A stretch of DNA of 64,000 bases from NCBI RefSeq assembly GCF_030068615.1, contig NZ_JASJOC010000008.1, positions 62,001-126,000 of the forward strand. Reading direction: 5' to 3'. Source of the DNA: Halostagnicola sp. A-GB9-2. GTDB lineage: Archaea; Halobacteriota; Halobacteria; Halobacteriales; Natrialbaceae. The translations under genes were made by a program, and so were the position numbers. Positions 46,249-55,268 of this stretch are shown one piece after another. Under the pieces are notes generated by a model. The model was not told the DNA's origin. It was given only the letters and a program-made list of their open reading frames with translations, and made no database searches. Numbering within the stretch: the stretch's first letter is position 1; the number at the start of each line of letters is the position of its first letter.

Positions 46249-47397
46249 TCGACCACCTCGAGAATAGTGACCGTCGCCGAGGCAACGGTTCCACCGGCGT
46301 TGTGTGCGAGCCCAGTCGTTGCGTCTGGCACGGTGTTCGCGTTCATATGGCGACCGTTCAAGAGTTTCGTAAGCTCAACGACTTGTGCAACGCTGGTTGC
46401 ACCGACGGGGTGGCCCTTCGCTTTAAGGCCTCCCGAGAGGTTGACCGGAAGCGATCCGTTCGACCAAGTTTCGCCGTCTCGAGCAGCCCGATAACCAGTG
46501 CCGATGTCGTAGAAACCCAAACCCTCAATATCGAGGATTTCCGCGATAGTAAAGCAATCGTGGACTTCCGCGACGTCGATGTCAGTCGGTTCGATTCCGG
46601 CTTGTCTGTACGCTGCGCTTGCGGCCGCTGATGTCGCTGGTGTTTCGATCAGCGAGTCCCGTGCCTGCAGCGCGAGTCTATCGCTCGCCTGCCCCGTTCC
46701 GGTGATCATCGTCGGCGCCGACCATCCGTGCGACGCAGCGAACGCGTCACTGACAAGGACGATCGCACTTGCGCCGTCGGTCACCGGACACGCGTCGTAC
46801 AACCCGAGCGGATCCGAGATAATGGGTGCAACGAGAACGTCGTTGACAGCTATCTCGTGCTGGAACTGAGCGATCGGATTGTCGACGGCATGTGCGTGGT
46901 TCTTGACGGCAACGTGAGCCAGATCCTCGCGGTCCGCTCCGAACGTCTCGAGGTATGTTCGCGCCATGAGCGCGTACGCTCCTGGGAAGGTCATTCCAGC
47001 ACGTGTTTCCCACTGTTCGTCTGCCGCAAGCGCCAGCGCATCGGTCGCTTCGGCGGTGTCGAGGTGGGTGAGAGTTTCCGCGGCACCGACAAGGACCGCT
47101 TCGGATCGCCGATACCCCCTGTCGGAGCGCCACACCGCCGGATGCACACGCGGATTCCACGCGGGTCGCGGGAGCGTTGACGCCAGCGGCCGCCGCCATC
47201 ATCGGTCCGTAGTGACCCTGCGATTCGGCGACTTCACCGGCGAAGTTCGCGACGATGACCTCGTCGATCGCGCCGGGTGGAACAAACGCATCGGAAAGTG
47301 CGCTTCTCGCAGCATCGGCGAACAGGTCGCGGGTAGTTTGTCTCTCATGTTCGCCGAACGGTGTCGTTCCACCGCCAGCGATTCGCACCGTCGACAT
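46245..47397 (-). pseudogene. SCP2-type thiolase (acetyl-CoA acetyltransferase-like), frameshifted
   Basis: From the ATG at 47397 (MSTVRIAGGGTTPFGEHERQ) the frame encodes the thiolase N-terminus through the nucleophile Cys in RVESACASGGVALRQGVSAI. Near 47115-47125 a deletion shifts the frame. The protein continues in another frame from SEAVLVGAAETLTH through the His motif EVHDCFTIAEI and GGLKAKGHPVGATS to the end at 46245. Both catalytic regions are kept but on separate frames. It would have carried out thiolysis of a 3-oxoacyl-CoA late in the ring-degradation pathway. Confidence 0.88.
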
Positions 47398-47478
47398 CGA
47401 GTTATCGCACCTCCGCGGGAACCGGTCCAGGGCTGGCAGTCGAAATCTGACTTCTAGTTCGCTCACTCGAACCAATCG

Positions 47479-49497
47479 TCATCGTACCTCCTCGAGCGCG
47501 TCGAGCGCCGACGGGTTCTCGATGCTCGACCGGTCGCCGATATTCTCGCCGACGTGGATAGCCTCCACAATTCGGCGAACGATCTTCCCGGACTGGGTCT
47601 TTGGAAGTTCGTTTACGAACACTACTTCGTTAGGACGGAACGGCTTCCCCTGTTGTTCACCGACGAGCGTCCGGATGTCGTTCCGAAGCGACTCTGACTC
47701 ATCAGACTTGGTCTCCACGATCGTGTAAAGGACGACGGCAGTGCCGGTCCTCTCGTCGGGAATGCCAATCGCAACTGCCTGATTGACGGCGTCGTGTTCC
47801 ATCGCAGCGCTTTCGATCTCCGCGGGTCCGACCTTGCGGCCGGCGACGTTGAGGGCGTCGTCGGCCCGACCGTGGAGGAACCAGTAGCCGTCCTCGTCGC
47901 GCTGGGCCCAATCGCCGTGATCCCACAGCGGCGGGTCCTCAAACGTTGACCAATACTCCTCTCCGTAGCGGTCGTCGCCAGCCCAGAGCGATTTCGTCAT
48001 CGAGGGACAGGAGTCTCTGGCCACGAGGAAGCCGCGTTCATTATCGTTTTTCACGGACTTCCCATCGCTATCGACGATGTCGATGTCCATGCCGAGACCC
48101 GGCCCCCCGAGTGAGCAGGGTTTCAGAGACTGGATCGGCATCGGCATCAGGAAACAGCCCATGATCTCCGTTCCGCCGGAAATGTTGATGATCGGGCACT
48201 CTTCGTTCCCAACGCGCTCGTAGAACCACAGCCAGGACTCGAGGTCCCACGGTTCCCCGGTCGAGCCGAGAATTCGGAGCGAGGAGAGGTCGTGGCCCTC
48301 GAGCCACTCGTCCCCGTGCTCGCGGAGCGCTCGAATCGCAGTCGGAGAGATACCAAACTGCGTCAGTTCGTGGCTATCAATCATCTCCCAGAACCGATCT
48401 GGCTGGGGGTAGTCGGGTGCTCCCTCATACATGAACACCGTGCCGCCGAAGGTGTGGGTACCGATGAGCGTCCACGGCCCCATCATCCAGCCAATATCAG
48501 AGACCCAGCAGAAACGATCGTCGGCCATGAGGTCGAACCCGAAGTGGACTTCCTTCGCCGCCTGAACGAGTGGACCTGCGTGGGAGTGCACGATCCCTTT
48601 CGGCATTCCGGTCGTCCCGGAGGAGTACAGCAACATCGACGTATGGGAGGCTTCGAGTTCGGACGTCTTGTAGTTCACTGAGCGGGTAGCGACGCTTTCC
48701 TTCCACCAGTGATCGGTTTCACCGGTCCATGGCACCTCAACATCGATCTCAGGAGTTCTCGAGCCGAGCCGCTTGTAGACGATCGTGTGTTCTACGTAGC
48801 CGGCCTTTTCGAGCGCCTCATCAGCTGCGGACTTGAGGCCAACAGGATTGCCCCGGCGATAGAACCCGTCCGCGGTGAACAGCACGGAACACTCGCTGTC
48901 GGCGATTCGGCTAGCAGTCGCGTCGACCCCGAACCCGGAGAAGATGGGAACGGCGATGGCGCCAACTTTGAAACAGCCGTAGAGGATTGACACCACTTCG
49001 GGAACCATCGGCATGTACAGTCCGACGGTGTCACCTGCGCCGACGCCACGCGCCTCGAGTTCGTTCGCAACCTGATTCGCTTGGCGGTGAAGTTCGTTAT
49101 AGGTTACTCTTCTTATATTTCCACCTTCACCTTCCCAGAGGCAGGCAATCGAATTTTGGGTCTCGCTGTCCGTTCCGGCGTGTCGATCCAACACGTTGTG
49201 AGCGATGTTGATCGTCCCATCGGGATACCACGTCGTGAACTGCGGTTCATTCGTGCCATTACGAACCGTGTCGAACTCTCGATAAAATTCGATGTCGAGG
49301 TAGTCGACGATTTCCTCCCAGAACCAGTCGATTCCGGACGCGTTTACGCCTGGGACATCCTTGGTCGTCCGTGCGATCAATTCATCGTAGTTGTCGATGT
49401 CATATGTCTGCATGAACGCCCAGACGTTCGTCGATTCGATGAACGGTTCGCTGGGCTCATGGACGATATCGTCCTGTGTCACTGAAGTTTCTTTCAT
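47479..49497 (-). CDS. Acyl-CoA synthetase (AMP-forming, Acs-like)
   Basis: The 672-residue ligase has an Acs-type N-terminal domain (NASGIDWFWEEIVDYL near residue 50). The phosphate-binding loop is LLYSSGTTGMPKGIVHSHAG and the C-terminal catalytic Lys is in LPKTQSGKIVRR. In acetyl-CoA synthetase the acyl pocket contains a Trp within WWQTETG; here the equivalent stretch is NISGGTEIMG, which suggests a larger acyl substrate, as in acetoacetyl- or medium-chain synthetases. The ATG at 49497 (MKETSVTQDD) is preferred over one 48 nt upstream. The gene lies 81 nt before the broken thiolase, so it may have activated an acid formed after ring cleavage. Confidence 0.87.
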   Translation of the reverse strand: MKETSVTQDDIVHEPSEPFIESTNVWAFMQTYDIDNYDELIARTTKDVPGVNASGIDWFWEEIVDYLDIEFYREFDTVRNGTNEPQFTTWYPDGTINIAHNVLDRHAGTDSETQNSIACLWEGEGGNIRRVTYNELHRQANQVANELEARGVGAGDTVGLYMPMVPEVVSILYGCFKVGAIAVPIFSGFGVDATASRIADSECSVLFTADGFYRRGNPVGLKSAADEALEKAGYVEHTIVYKRLGSRTPEIDVEVPWTGETDHWWKESVATRSVNYKTSELEASHTSMLLYSSGTTGMPKGIVHSHAGPLVQAAKEVHFGFDLMADDRFCWVSDIGWMMGPWTLIGTHTFGGTVFMYEGAPDYPQPDRFWEMIDSHELTQFGISPTAIRALREHGDEWLEGHDLSSLRILGSTGEPWDLESWLWFYERVGNEECPIINISGGTEIMGCFLMPMPIQSLKPCSLGGPGLGMDIDIVDSDGKSVKNDNERGFLVARDSCPSMTKSLWAGDDRYGEEYWSTFEDPPLWDHGDWAQRDEDGYWFLHGRADDALNVAGRKVGPAEIESAAMEHDAVNQAVAIGIPDERTGTAVVLYTIVETKSDESESLRNDIRTLVGEQQGKPFRPNEVVFVNELPKTQSGKIVRRIVEAIHVGENIGDRSSIENPSALDALEEVR

Positions 49498-49554
49498 GGT
49501 TGCTGTCAGTGTAGTTTGTTCTGTTGAATTCTTTTTTGTACGCACTACGTGTTC

Positions 49555-50520
49555 TTACTCGCTTTCAACGACGCGGTGGGTGAGCGTGCCGATTCCCTCG
49601 ACCTCAAGTTCGATCGTATCACCGGCTTCAATCCACCGATCGAGATCCATGCAACAGCCGCCGGGGATCGTTCCACAGCCGAAAACGTCTCCCGGCTGCA
49701 GGATTTCTCCTCTCGAGGCATGTTCGATCATGTCTCCCCAAGAGTGGTGCATTTCGGCGAGACTTCCGGTCATCCACTCCTCGCTGTTGACTCGCGTGCG
49801 GACGGTCGCGCCGTCGGCATCGAACGCGTCGGCCGTCACGAAGTACGGTCCGAACCCATTGGCGAAGTCCTTTCCCTTCGCCGGTCCGAACGGCATCTCC
49901 ATCTCCTCGAACTGGGCATCCCGCGCACTGAAATCGTTGAAGATCGTGAACCCGGCCACGTGCTCATTGGCGTCCGCAGCATCGATGTTTTCGCCAGGGG
50001 TTCCGATGACAGCCGCGACCTCTAATTCGAAGTCGAGCGAGTCCTCCCAGACAGGCCAAGTGACGTCAGTGTCGGGATGGACAATGCTGTCGGGGTTTCC
50101 TTTGTAGTAGACCGGTAGTTCGTACCAGACATCGGGCTTCTCGTGGTCCGCGGCATGGTCCTCGAAGACGGAAAAGTCCCGGATCGAGGTCGGTCGGGTG
50201 AGCGGGCTCAACAACCGAATCGTATCCTCATTTTCTTCGTACACAATTCTGGCACCGTCGGGCGCCCGAACTGTTTCGTCGGGAAATCTCGCGTCGTACA
50301 CGGCTTGTGCAGCCTCGAAGGCGTCCTCGCCCATCCGAAGGAACTCAAGGAGATTCGCCGGCGCGAGACACTTCGCACGCGCGGTCGGTTGCCTTACACC
50401 CTCGGTTTCGAGAACGCGTGCGTACCCGGCGGTCACGTCGAGGAGCGATGAGCCGTCGACGACACCGAGGCGACGACGCCGTCCGACGTCAGTGGTGACC
50501 TCAAACGTGGCGAGCTTCAT
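49555..50520 (-). CDS. Fumarylacetoacetate hydrolase-family protein, copy 1
   Basis: The 321-residue FAH-family protein begins MKLATFEVTTDVGRRRRLGV and has the metal-site region EDSLDFELEVAAVIG near residue 170. AGFTIFNDFSARDAQ near 205 and the late HPGD-like segment ILQPGDVFGCGTIPGG near 275 follow. The family includes C-C hydrolases and decarboxylases or hydratases of aromatic degradation (fumarylpyruvate hydrolase, 4-oxalocrotonate decarboxylase, 2-oxopent-4-enoate hydratase). Its start overlaps the stop of the upstream cyclase by four bases. It likely cleaves or hydrates a ring-fission product. Confidence 0.88.
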   Translation of the reverse strand: MKLATFEVTTDVGRRRRLGVVDGSSLLDVTAGYARVLETEGVRQPTARAKCLAPANLLEFLRMGEDAFEAAQAVYDARFPDETVRAPDGARIVYEENEDTIRLLSPLTRPTSIRDFSVFEDHAADHEKPDVWYELPVYYKGNPDSIVHPDTDVTWPVWEDSLDFELEVAAVIGTPGENIDAADANEHVAGFTIFNDFSARDAQFEEMEMPFGPAKGKDFANGFGPYFVTADAFDADGATVRTRVNSEEWMTGSLAEMHHSWGDMIEHASRGEILQPGDVFGCGTIPGGCCMDLDRWIEAGDTIELEVEGIGTLTHRVVESE

Positions 50521-51323
50521 GCGTCCTCCACGAACGCGAGCGGTCGCACCCAGCCGCCGCTTCCGTCTTCGATCTGTGTCGGAACCGCCAAGAACGGAAT
50601 ACCGGTCCCTTGCGGAAGTTCATCGAGGTTCGTCAGCTTTTCGATCTGGCAGTACTCGACATCTCGGCCGGCGAAATGTGCCGGCCAGAGTTCGTCGCTG
50701 TCACCCGTTTCCTCGAAGCGACGGCCCATCTCGACGAACGGCTTGTCGAGGCCGTAGGCGTCGGTTCCGATCACCTTCACCCCTCGTTCGACGAGATACG
50801 TCGTCCCTTCGGCGCTCATTCCGGGGAACTCGGTGAGGTACTCGGCCGTCCCCCAGCGCTCGTCAGCACCGGTGTGGAGCAGGACGATATCATCCGGAGA
50901 CAGTTCGTGATCGTACTTCGCGAGTTGCTCCTCGAGTTCGGCTTTGCTGATCTCGGTTCGGGGTTCCTTCCACGTAAAATCGAGAACGATGGCCTCGCCG
51001 ATACCCCACTCGACGGGGACCTCATCGATGGTCTTCGCAGGTTCGCCGTCGACCTCGGGGCCGTAGTGCCACGGTGCATCCATGTGAGTCGACGTGTGCG
51101 GGGCAGCGGTGATGAATTCCGCCGCCATCCCAAGCCCATCAGGGAAATCCTCAGGGTCGACGTCGAACCCCTGCCCTTGCAACGGCTCCGCGAGCGTTTT
51201 TGCTCCGTCCTCGTGATTTTCATATTCGATTTCCGGTGGCCACGGTTCGCTTTCGACATCCGCTTGGATTGGTATACTGAGGTCTACGATGCGAACGTCT
51301 CCTGAGACTAGCTTGTTCCACAT
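50517..51323 (-). CDS. Cyclase-family metal hydrolase (kynurenine formamidase-like)
   Basis: The 268-residue protein has the family motif HTSTHMDAPWHYG near residue 82, which holds the metal-binding His and Asp residues, and VLLHTGADERWG near 145. The ATG at 51323 (MWNKLVSGDVRIVDLSIPI) fits better than one 48 nt upstream. Relatives hydrolyse formamides, lactones or cyclic intermediates, for example N-formylkynurenine or isatin. In this cluster it may open a lactone or remove a formyl group formed by ring cleavage. It is translationally coupled to the FAH gene. Confidence 0.85.
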   Translation of the reverse strand: MWNKLVSGDVRIVDLSIPIQADVESEPWPPEIEYENHEDGAKTLAEPLQGQGFDVDPEDFPDGLGMAAEFITAAPHTSTHMDAPWHYGPEVDGEPAKTIDEVPVEWGIGEAIVLDFTWKEPRTEISKAELEEQLAKYDHELSPDDIVLLHTGADERWGTAEYLTEFPGMSAEGTTYLVERGVKVIGTDAYGLDKPFVEMGRRFEETGDSDELWPAHFAGRDVEYCQIEKLTNLDELPQGTGIPFLAVPTQIEDGSGGWVRPLAFVEDA

Positions 51324-51428
51324 ATGTCGTGAGAAACCAACACACACATATAATTGTAGTGAATCCGTCAATCATTGCTGGTCCAGTCCGGCCTTACACC
51401 ATCCCCTCCGTACACGCATTTCGGCGAA

Positions 51429-52391
51429 TCACGACAGGAGATCGAGCGCATTCTCACCGAGGATACGGTGAGATGCAGATTCCGGCGTGACTTCCTCTAC
51501 AGTCGTCGCCATGGTTCGGACCTCGTTCGGCGAACGCGGTTCATACGGTGCGTCGGTCGCGAAGAGGATCTGTGACGGAGGAAACACCTCGAGCGCGGCG
51601 CGGATCGGCGCAGCGTAACCGAAGAACCCGCATGTATCGATGTGGATTCGATCAGCCAACGTTTGCTCGAACTCGTCGAATCCGACCGTCGCTTCCTGAT
51701 TCGGCCATCGGCCGGGATCCAACTGGACGTGAACACGGCCGAGCATGCTCGCGACGTTGCCGCCGAGATGGTGATAGACGAGCGTGAGATTCGGGTACCG
51801 CTCGAGTACGCCGTCGTGAATCACCTTACAGAGACTCTCACAGAGTGCCACTTCGCGCCCGAATATCGCGTTGAGGCGATACGTTTCGTCGAGCGCGTCT
51901 GGATGCACGGAGTCGTCGAGTTTCGGGTGAACAAGCAGTGGTGCCCCCGTCCGATCCGCGACCTTGAGGATCGGTTCGACGGCAGGATCCGTGAGTTCGA
52001 TGCCGTCGCTCTTCGTTTCGAGTGCACCACCGGCGTACCCGTTTTCGAGACAGCGTTCGAACTCTCGAGCGGCGGTATCGCCGCCTGCTGCGGTCGGGAT
52101 CGCCGCAAGCCCGTAGAGATTCGAGTGGTCGTCGATATCCTCGAGAAGAGCGTCGTTTGCGTCGGTAGTGCGGTTGGGGTCTCCATGGCCGATGTAGAAC
52201 GGCTGGGAGAGCGCCGCACCGTCGACCCCGGCGTCCTCGTACCAGCGTGCGAGTTCGGCGACGTCCGTGTGGTGCGATCCAACGGCCGAGTTTAGCTGAC
52301 GAATCGGTTCCGGTGCGGTTCGTTCCGGGTGGACGTGGCCACCGAAATCGAACGTATACTCACTAACCTCGTTGCTGTCACAAGTTGCCAT
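51429..52391 (-). CDS. Amidohydrolase-family protein (ACMSD-like), ring-cleavage cluster copy
   Basis: The 320-residue amidohydrolase_2 protein retains the HxH metal pair at His19 and His21 (FGGHVHPE). It also has a His in PLLVHPKLDDS, His residues in LVYHHLGGN and an Asp in LFATDAPYEP. Unlike the paralogue at 23822, the metal site looks canonical. Related enzymes decarboxylate or hydrate muconate-type and hydroxybenzoate-type acids without cofactors. The position beside FAH and cyclase genes suggests decarboxylation of a ring-fission acid. The gene is intact. Confidence 0.85.
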   Translation of the reverse strand: MATCDSNEVSEYTFDFGGHVHPERTAPEPIRQLNSAVGSHHTDVAELARWYEDAGVDGAALSQPFYIGHGDPNRTTDANDALLEDIDDHSNLYGLAAIPTAAGGDTAAREFERCLENGYAGGALETKSDGIELTDPAVEPILKVADRTGAPLLVHPKLDDSVHPDALDETYRLNAIFGREVALCESLCKVIHDGVLERYPNLTLVYHHLGGNVASMLGRVHVQLDPGRWPNQEATVGFDEFEQTLADRIHIDTCGFFGYAAPIRAALEVFPPSQILFATDAPYEPRSPNEVRTMATTVEEVTPESASHRILGENALDLLS

Positions 52392-52564
52392 AGTTCATGA
52401 TTCTCGTGGGGGTACATAATTGCACCTGCTATGGCTGATCCGACTCAACCGTATCGATCACCCGGTCACTCGTCGCGGTTCGCAGACGTCGAACCGACGG
52501 ATCAACTGATCGAAGAGAACCGACCCGAATGTTTACTACCGATCACGAAACATGTACGGTCGTG

Positions 52565-53338
52565 ATGTCAGCGTTACTCACAGACGCAACTGCAGTCGTT
52601 ACCGGAGCTACCAACGGTATCGGACGAGGGATTGCCTTCTCGTTGGCGAGACACGGAGCCGATGTTGTCGTCGCCGACGTGGACCGCGAACCGAGACGAG
52701 ACGATTTGGCGCCGACCGACAGGGCAATCGAGCGCGAAACGGACGCAACCGCGGCTTTCAGCGAGTGCGACGTTACCCGGTACGATGACGTTGTGGCTGC
52801 GTGTGACGTTGCCGAGGAGTTCGGAGGGGTCGACGTGATGGTGAACAACGCAGGGATCTTTCGAGACGTCGGCTTCGTGGATACCACGAGCGAGGATTTC
52901 GACAGCGTCGTCGTGGTCAACCTCAAGGGGACGTTCTATGGCTGTCAGGTGGCTGCGGAACGAATGCGAGGAACCGACAGCGGATCGATCATCAACGTTA
53001 CCAGCGTCGGGGCAGAAACTGGCTTCGAAGGCGGCGCCGTGTACTGTGCGTCGAAAGGCGGCGTAAAGTCGATGACCTTCGCTCTGGCCGAGACGCTCGG
53101 ACCGTCGATTCGGGTGAACGCGCTCGAGCCGGGATATACCGACAGTACGGGCTTCGCCACGGACACAGAAGAAATGAAGAGACAGCGCGGAAACGAAACG
53201 GCACTCGGCCGTCTCGCCACGCCCCGTGACGTCGGTGACACAGCAGTGTTTCTGGCAAGTGACCTCGCCGAATACGTTACCGGCGAATCTCTTCTGGTCG
53301 ATGGCGGCTGGGTACACACCAGAGGGAGCTACGACTGA
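52565..53338 (+). CDS. Short-chain dehydrogenase/reductase, plus-strand copy
   Basis: The 257-residue SDR begins MSALLTDATAVVTGATNGIG. It has the TGxxxGxG cofactor motif at about 13-20, NNAG near 97 (VNNAGIF) and the catalytic YxxxK (VYCASKGG) near 160. It is the only gene of the cluster on the plus strand, so it has its own promoter. The ATG at 52565 is preferred over one 36 nt upstream. Probable NAD(P)-dependent oxidation of a diol or hydroxyacid; the substrate is unknown. Confidence 0.88.
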   Translation: MSALLTDATAVVTGATNGIGRGIAFSLARHGADVVVADVDREPRRDDLAPTDRAIERETDATAAFSECDVTRYDDVVAACDVAEEFGGVDVMVNNAGIFRDVGFVDTTSEDFDSVVVVNLKGTFYGCQVAAERMRGTDSGSIINVTSVGAETGFEGGAVYCASKGGVKSMTFALAETLGPSIRVNALEPGYTDSTGFATDTEEMKRQRGNETALGRLATPRDVGDTAVFLASDLAEYVTGESLLVDGGWVHTRGSYD

Positions 53339-53445
53339 GCGCATCCAGTTCGACACAGGTTGTTCGATGGATTCTGGCAAGGGTAGCGACCTTCGTCACG
53401 ATGGTGGCCGTTTACGGCGTGGCGGAACTGTCGGGTGCACCGAAG

Positions 53446-54204
53446 TTACAGTTGATGGTGGCCCCCGTCGACGAGCAGGTTGTGTCCAGTGATATATCGG
53501 GCCTCCTCGGAGGCGAGGAACGCGACGGCGTTCGCGACATCCTCGGGTTCGCCGAGGTACGGCGTCGCGACAGTGTCCAGGAATTCGTCTACGCCGTCTT
53601 CGACCATCGACTCGAGCCTGGCCGTATCGATTGGACCCGGGCAGACGGCGTTTACGGTGACACCGCGATCGCTGTAGTCGACCGCGAGTTGGCGCGTCAG
53701 GTTCGACACGCCGCCCTTCGAGGCGCTGTAGGCCGGTCTGTCCTGGCCGCCGCTGAGTCCGCGTTCCGAGGAGATATTGACGATACGACCGTTCGGACTC
53801 TCCTCCAGATGTGACAGTGCGTGCTTCGAACAGAGGAAGGTTCCGGTGAGGTTTACGTCGAGGACCGTCTGCCAGTCCTTGAGGGTCGTCTCCGTCGCGG
53901 AGGTTCGGGCCGCAGTCCCCGCGTTGTTCACGAGGATATCGAGCCGCCCGAACTCGTCGACGGTCGCCTCGATCAGGTCACGGACGTCCGCTTCGTCGGA
54001 AACGTCTGCCTCCTGATAGCGCGCCTTCCCACCGGCCTCGCGAATTGCTTCGGCCGTCGTTCCGACTTCGCGCTCGAGGCGGGTTTTCTCAGTTATGTCA
54101 GCGACGACGATCGTAGCGCCGTCGTCAGCGAGTTTCGTCGCGATTGCTCGTCCGATACCGGTCGATCCACCCGTAACGATGGCGACGCTGTTCGCGAATC
54201 GCAT
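53446..54204 (-). CDS. Short-chain dehydrogenase/reductase, minus-strand copy
   Basis: The 252-residue SDR begins MRFANSVAIVTGGSTGIGRA with the TGGSxGIG motif. It carries NNAG near 90, the Ser region IVNISSERG and YSASKGG with the catalytic Tyr and Lys near 155. It ends in the usual TGHNLLVDGG. The ATG at 54204 is used instead of one 24 nt upstream. It is convergent with the plus-strand SDR, from which it differs clearly in sequence. A cis-dihydrodiol or hydroxyacid dehydrogenase role fits an aromatic pathway. Confidence 0.88.
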   Translation of the reverse strand: MRFANSVAIVTGGSTGIGRAIATKLADDGATIVVADITEKTRLEREVGTTAEAIREAGGKARYQEADVSDEADVRDLIEATVDEFGRLDILVNNAGTAARTSATETTLKDWQTVLDVNLTGTFLCSKHALSHLEESPNGRIVNISSERGLSGGQDRPAYSASKGGVSNLTRQLAVDYSDRGVTVNAVCPGPIDTARLESMVEDGVDEFLDTVATPYLGEPEDVANAVAFLASEEARYITGHNLLVDGGHHQL

Positions 54205-54333
54205 GTTCGACGACGGATACAGGGGCAACCTACATAAAATTGCACGAGGGCGGACTGGCGTTGCCAGCGACGGCTGCCGGTCCAGCCTCGAATTCCGAAC
54301 GCGTTACCGTACCAGACAGTGTCCTGTGTGTGG

Positions 54334-55116
54334 TTACTCGGGTGCCACGACTTCGTTACGGAGGGTCCCCGCGTTCCCCGCGGTCACCTCGACGACATCA
54401 CCCGGCTCGAGCGCGAGCGGCGTCGTATCGGTGCCCCAGTCCTCGTACGAGATGTCCTCGCTGGCGGTTCCGGGCGGGGTCCCCGTCGCGATTACGTCTC
54501 CCGGATGGAGCGTGAAGAACTCGGAGGCCGTCGCGATGAGCTCTTCGATGGGGAAAAAGAGGTCCGAAGTGTCCGACTGCTGGCGAACCTCGCCGTTGAC
54601 GCGCGTCTCGACGCTGATCGGCTCGTCAAGTTCTGTCTCGAGGTACGGGCCGATCGGTCCGAACGTGTCGATGGACTTGCCGCGAGACATGAAGTGTTCG
54701 CGGTCGAGCCAGTCACGGGAACTCACGTCGTTGAAGCCGGTGTATCCCGCGACGTACTCGAGGGCCTCGTCCTGGGAGACGTCCGAACACTCGGCACCGA
54801 TAACCACGGCGACCTCTCCTTCGTAATCGAGGAAGTTTACCGTCTCGTGTTTCACGATCGGCTCCTCGTGGACGATGAGCGAACTCCGTAGTTTTGGGAA
54901 AAGCGTCGGAAAGTCTGGCTTCGGAAAGTCCTCGCCGGTAATGGCCTCGACGTGTTCCCCGTAGTTCATCCCCGCTGCGAGGACCTTCGACGGCTCACAC
55001 GGCGGCAAGAGCTCTACCGCTTCGGGATCGAATCGCCGACCGTTCGAATAGTATCCATCGTCGCGGACAGTTCCAGAGTAGACGCTCTCCTGACTCCTGA
55101 ATCTGACTTTCAGCAT
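54334..55116 (-). CDS. Fumarylacetoacetate hydrolase-family protein, copy 2
   Basis: The 260-residue FAH protein has the core KVLAAGMNYGEHVEAITGED near residue 44 and NFLDYEGEVAVVIGAECSD near 95. AGYTGFNDVSSRDWL follows near 124, with FFTLHPGDVIATGTPPG near 208. This short form is typical of hydratases and decarboxylases of meta-cleavage pathways and of fumarylpyruvate hydrolase. With copy 1, the cluster has two FAH enzymes, as needed for consecutive decarboxylation and hydration in a catechol meta pathway; the assignment of steps is inference. A TATA-like box stands 27 nt upstream. Confidence 0.88.
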   Translation of the reverse strand: MLKVRFRSQESVYSGTVRDDGYYSNGRRFDPEAVELLPPCEPSKVLAAGMNYGEHVEAITGEDFPKPDFPTLFPKLRSSLIVHEEPIVKHETVNFLDYEGEVAVVIGAECSDVSQDEALEYVAGYTGFNDVSSRDWLDREHFMSRGKSIDTFGPIGPYLETELDEPISVETRVNGEVRQQSDTSDLFFPIEELIATASEFFTLHPGDVIATGTPPGTASEDISYEDWGTDTTPLALEPGDVVEVTAGNAGTLRNEVVAPE

Positions 55117-55136
55117 ATCTTCGTAGGGGATCTTCT

Positions 55137-55148
55137 AGGTTATAATTG
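55137..55148 (-). promoter_or_regulatory. TATA-like box before FAH copy 2
   Basis: On the minus strand the sequence reads CAATTATAACCT, centred about 27 nt before the ATG at 55116. It indicates a promoter inside the cluster, so FAH copy 2 and the downstream SDR are transcribed separately from the monooxygenase. Confidence 0.5.
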
Positions 55149-55268
55149 TTTTTATTCGAATCAAATACATGTCTTCGGACAGTCTCTCCGCTCACCGGTT
55201 CGTAAACGCACAGAACGAACGATTGGTGTCGCCGTGGTTCCGAATTTCGGGAGATTGGGTCCAGTCCG

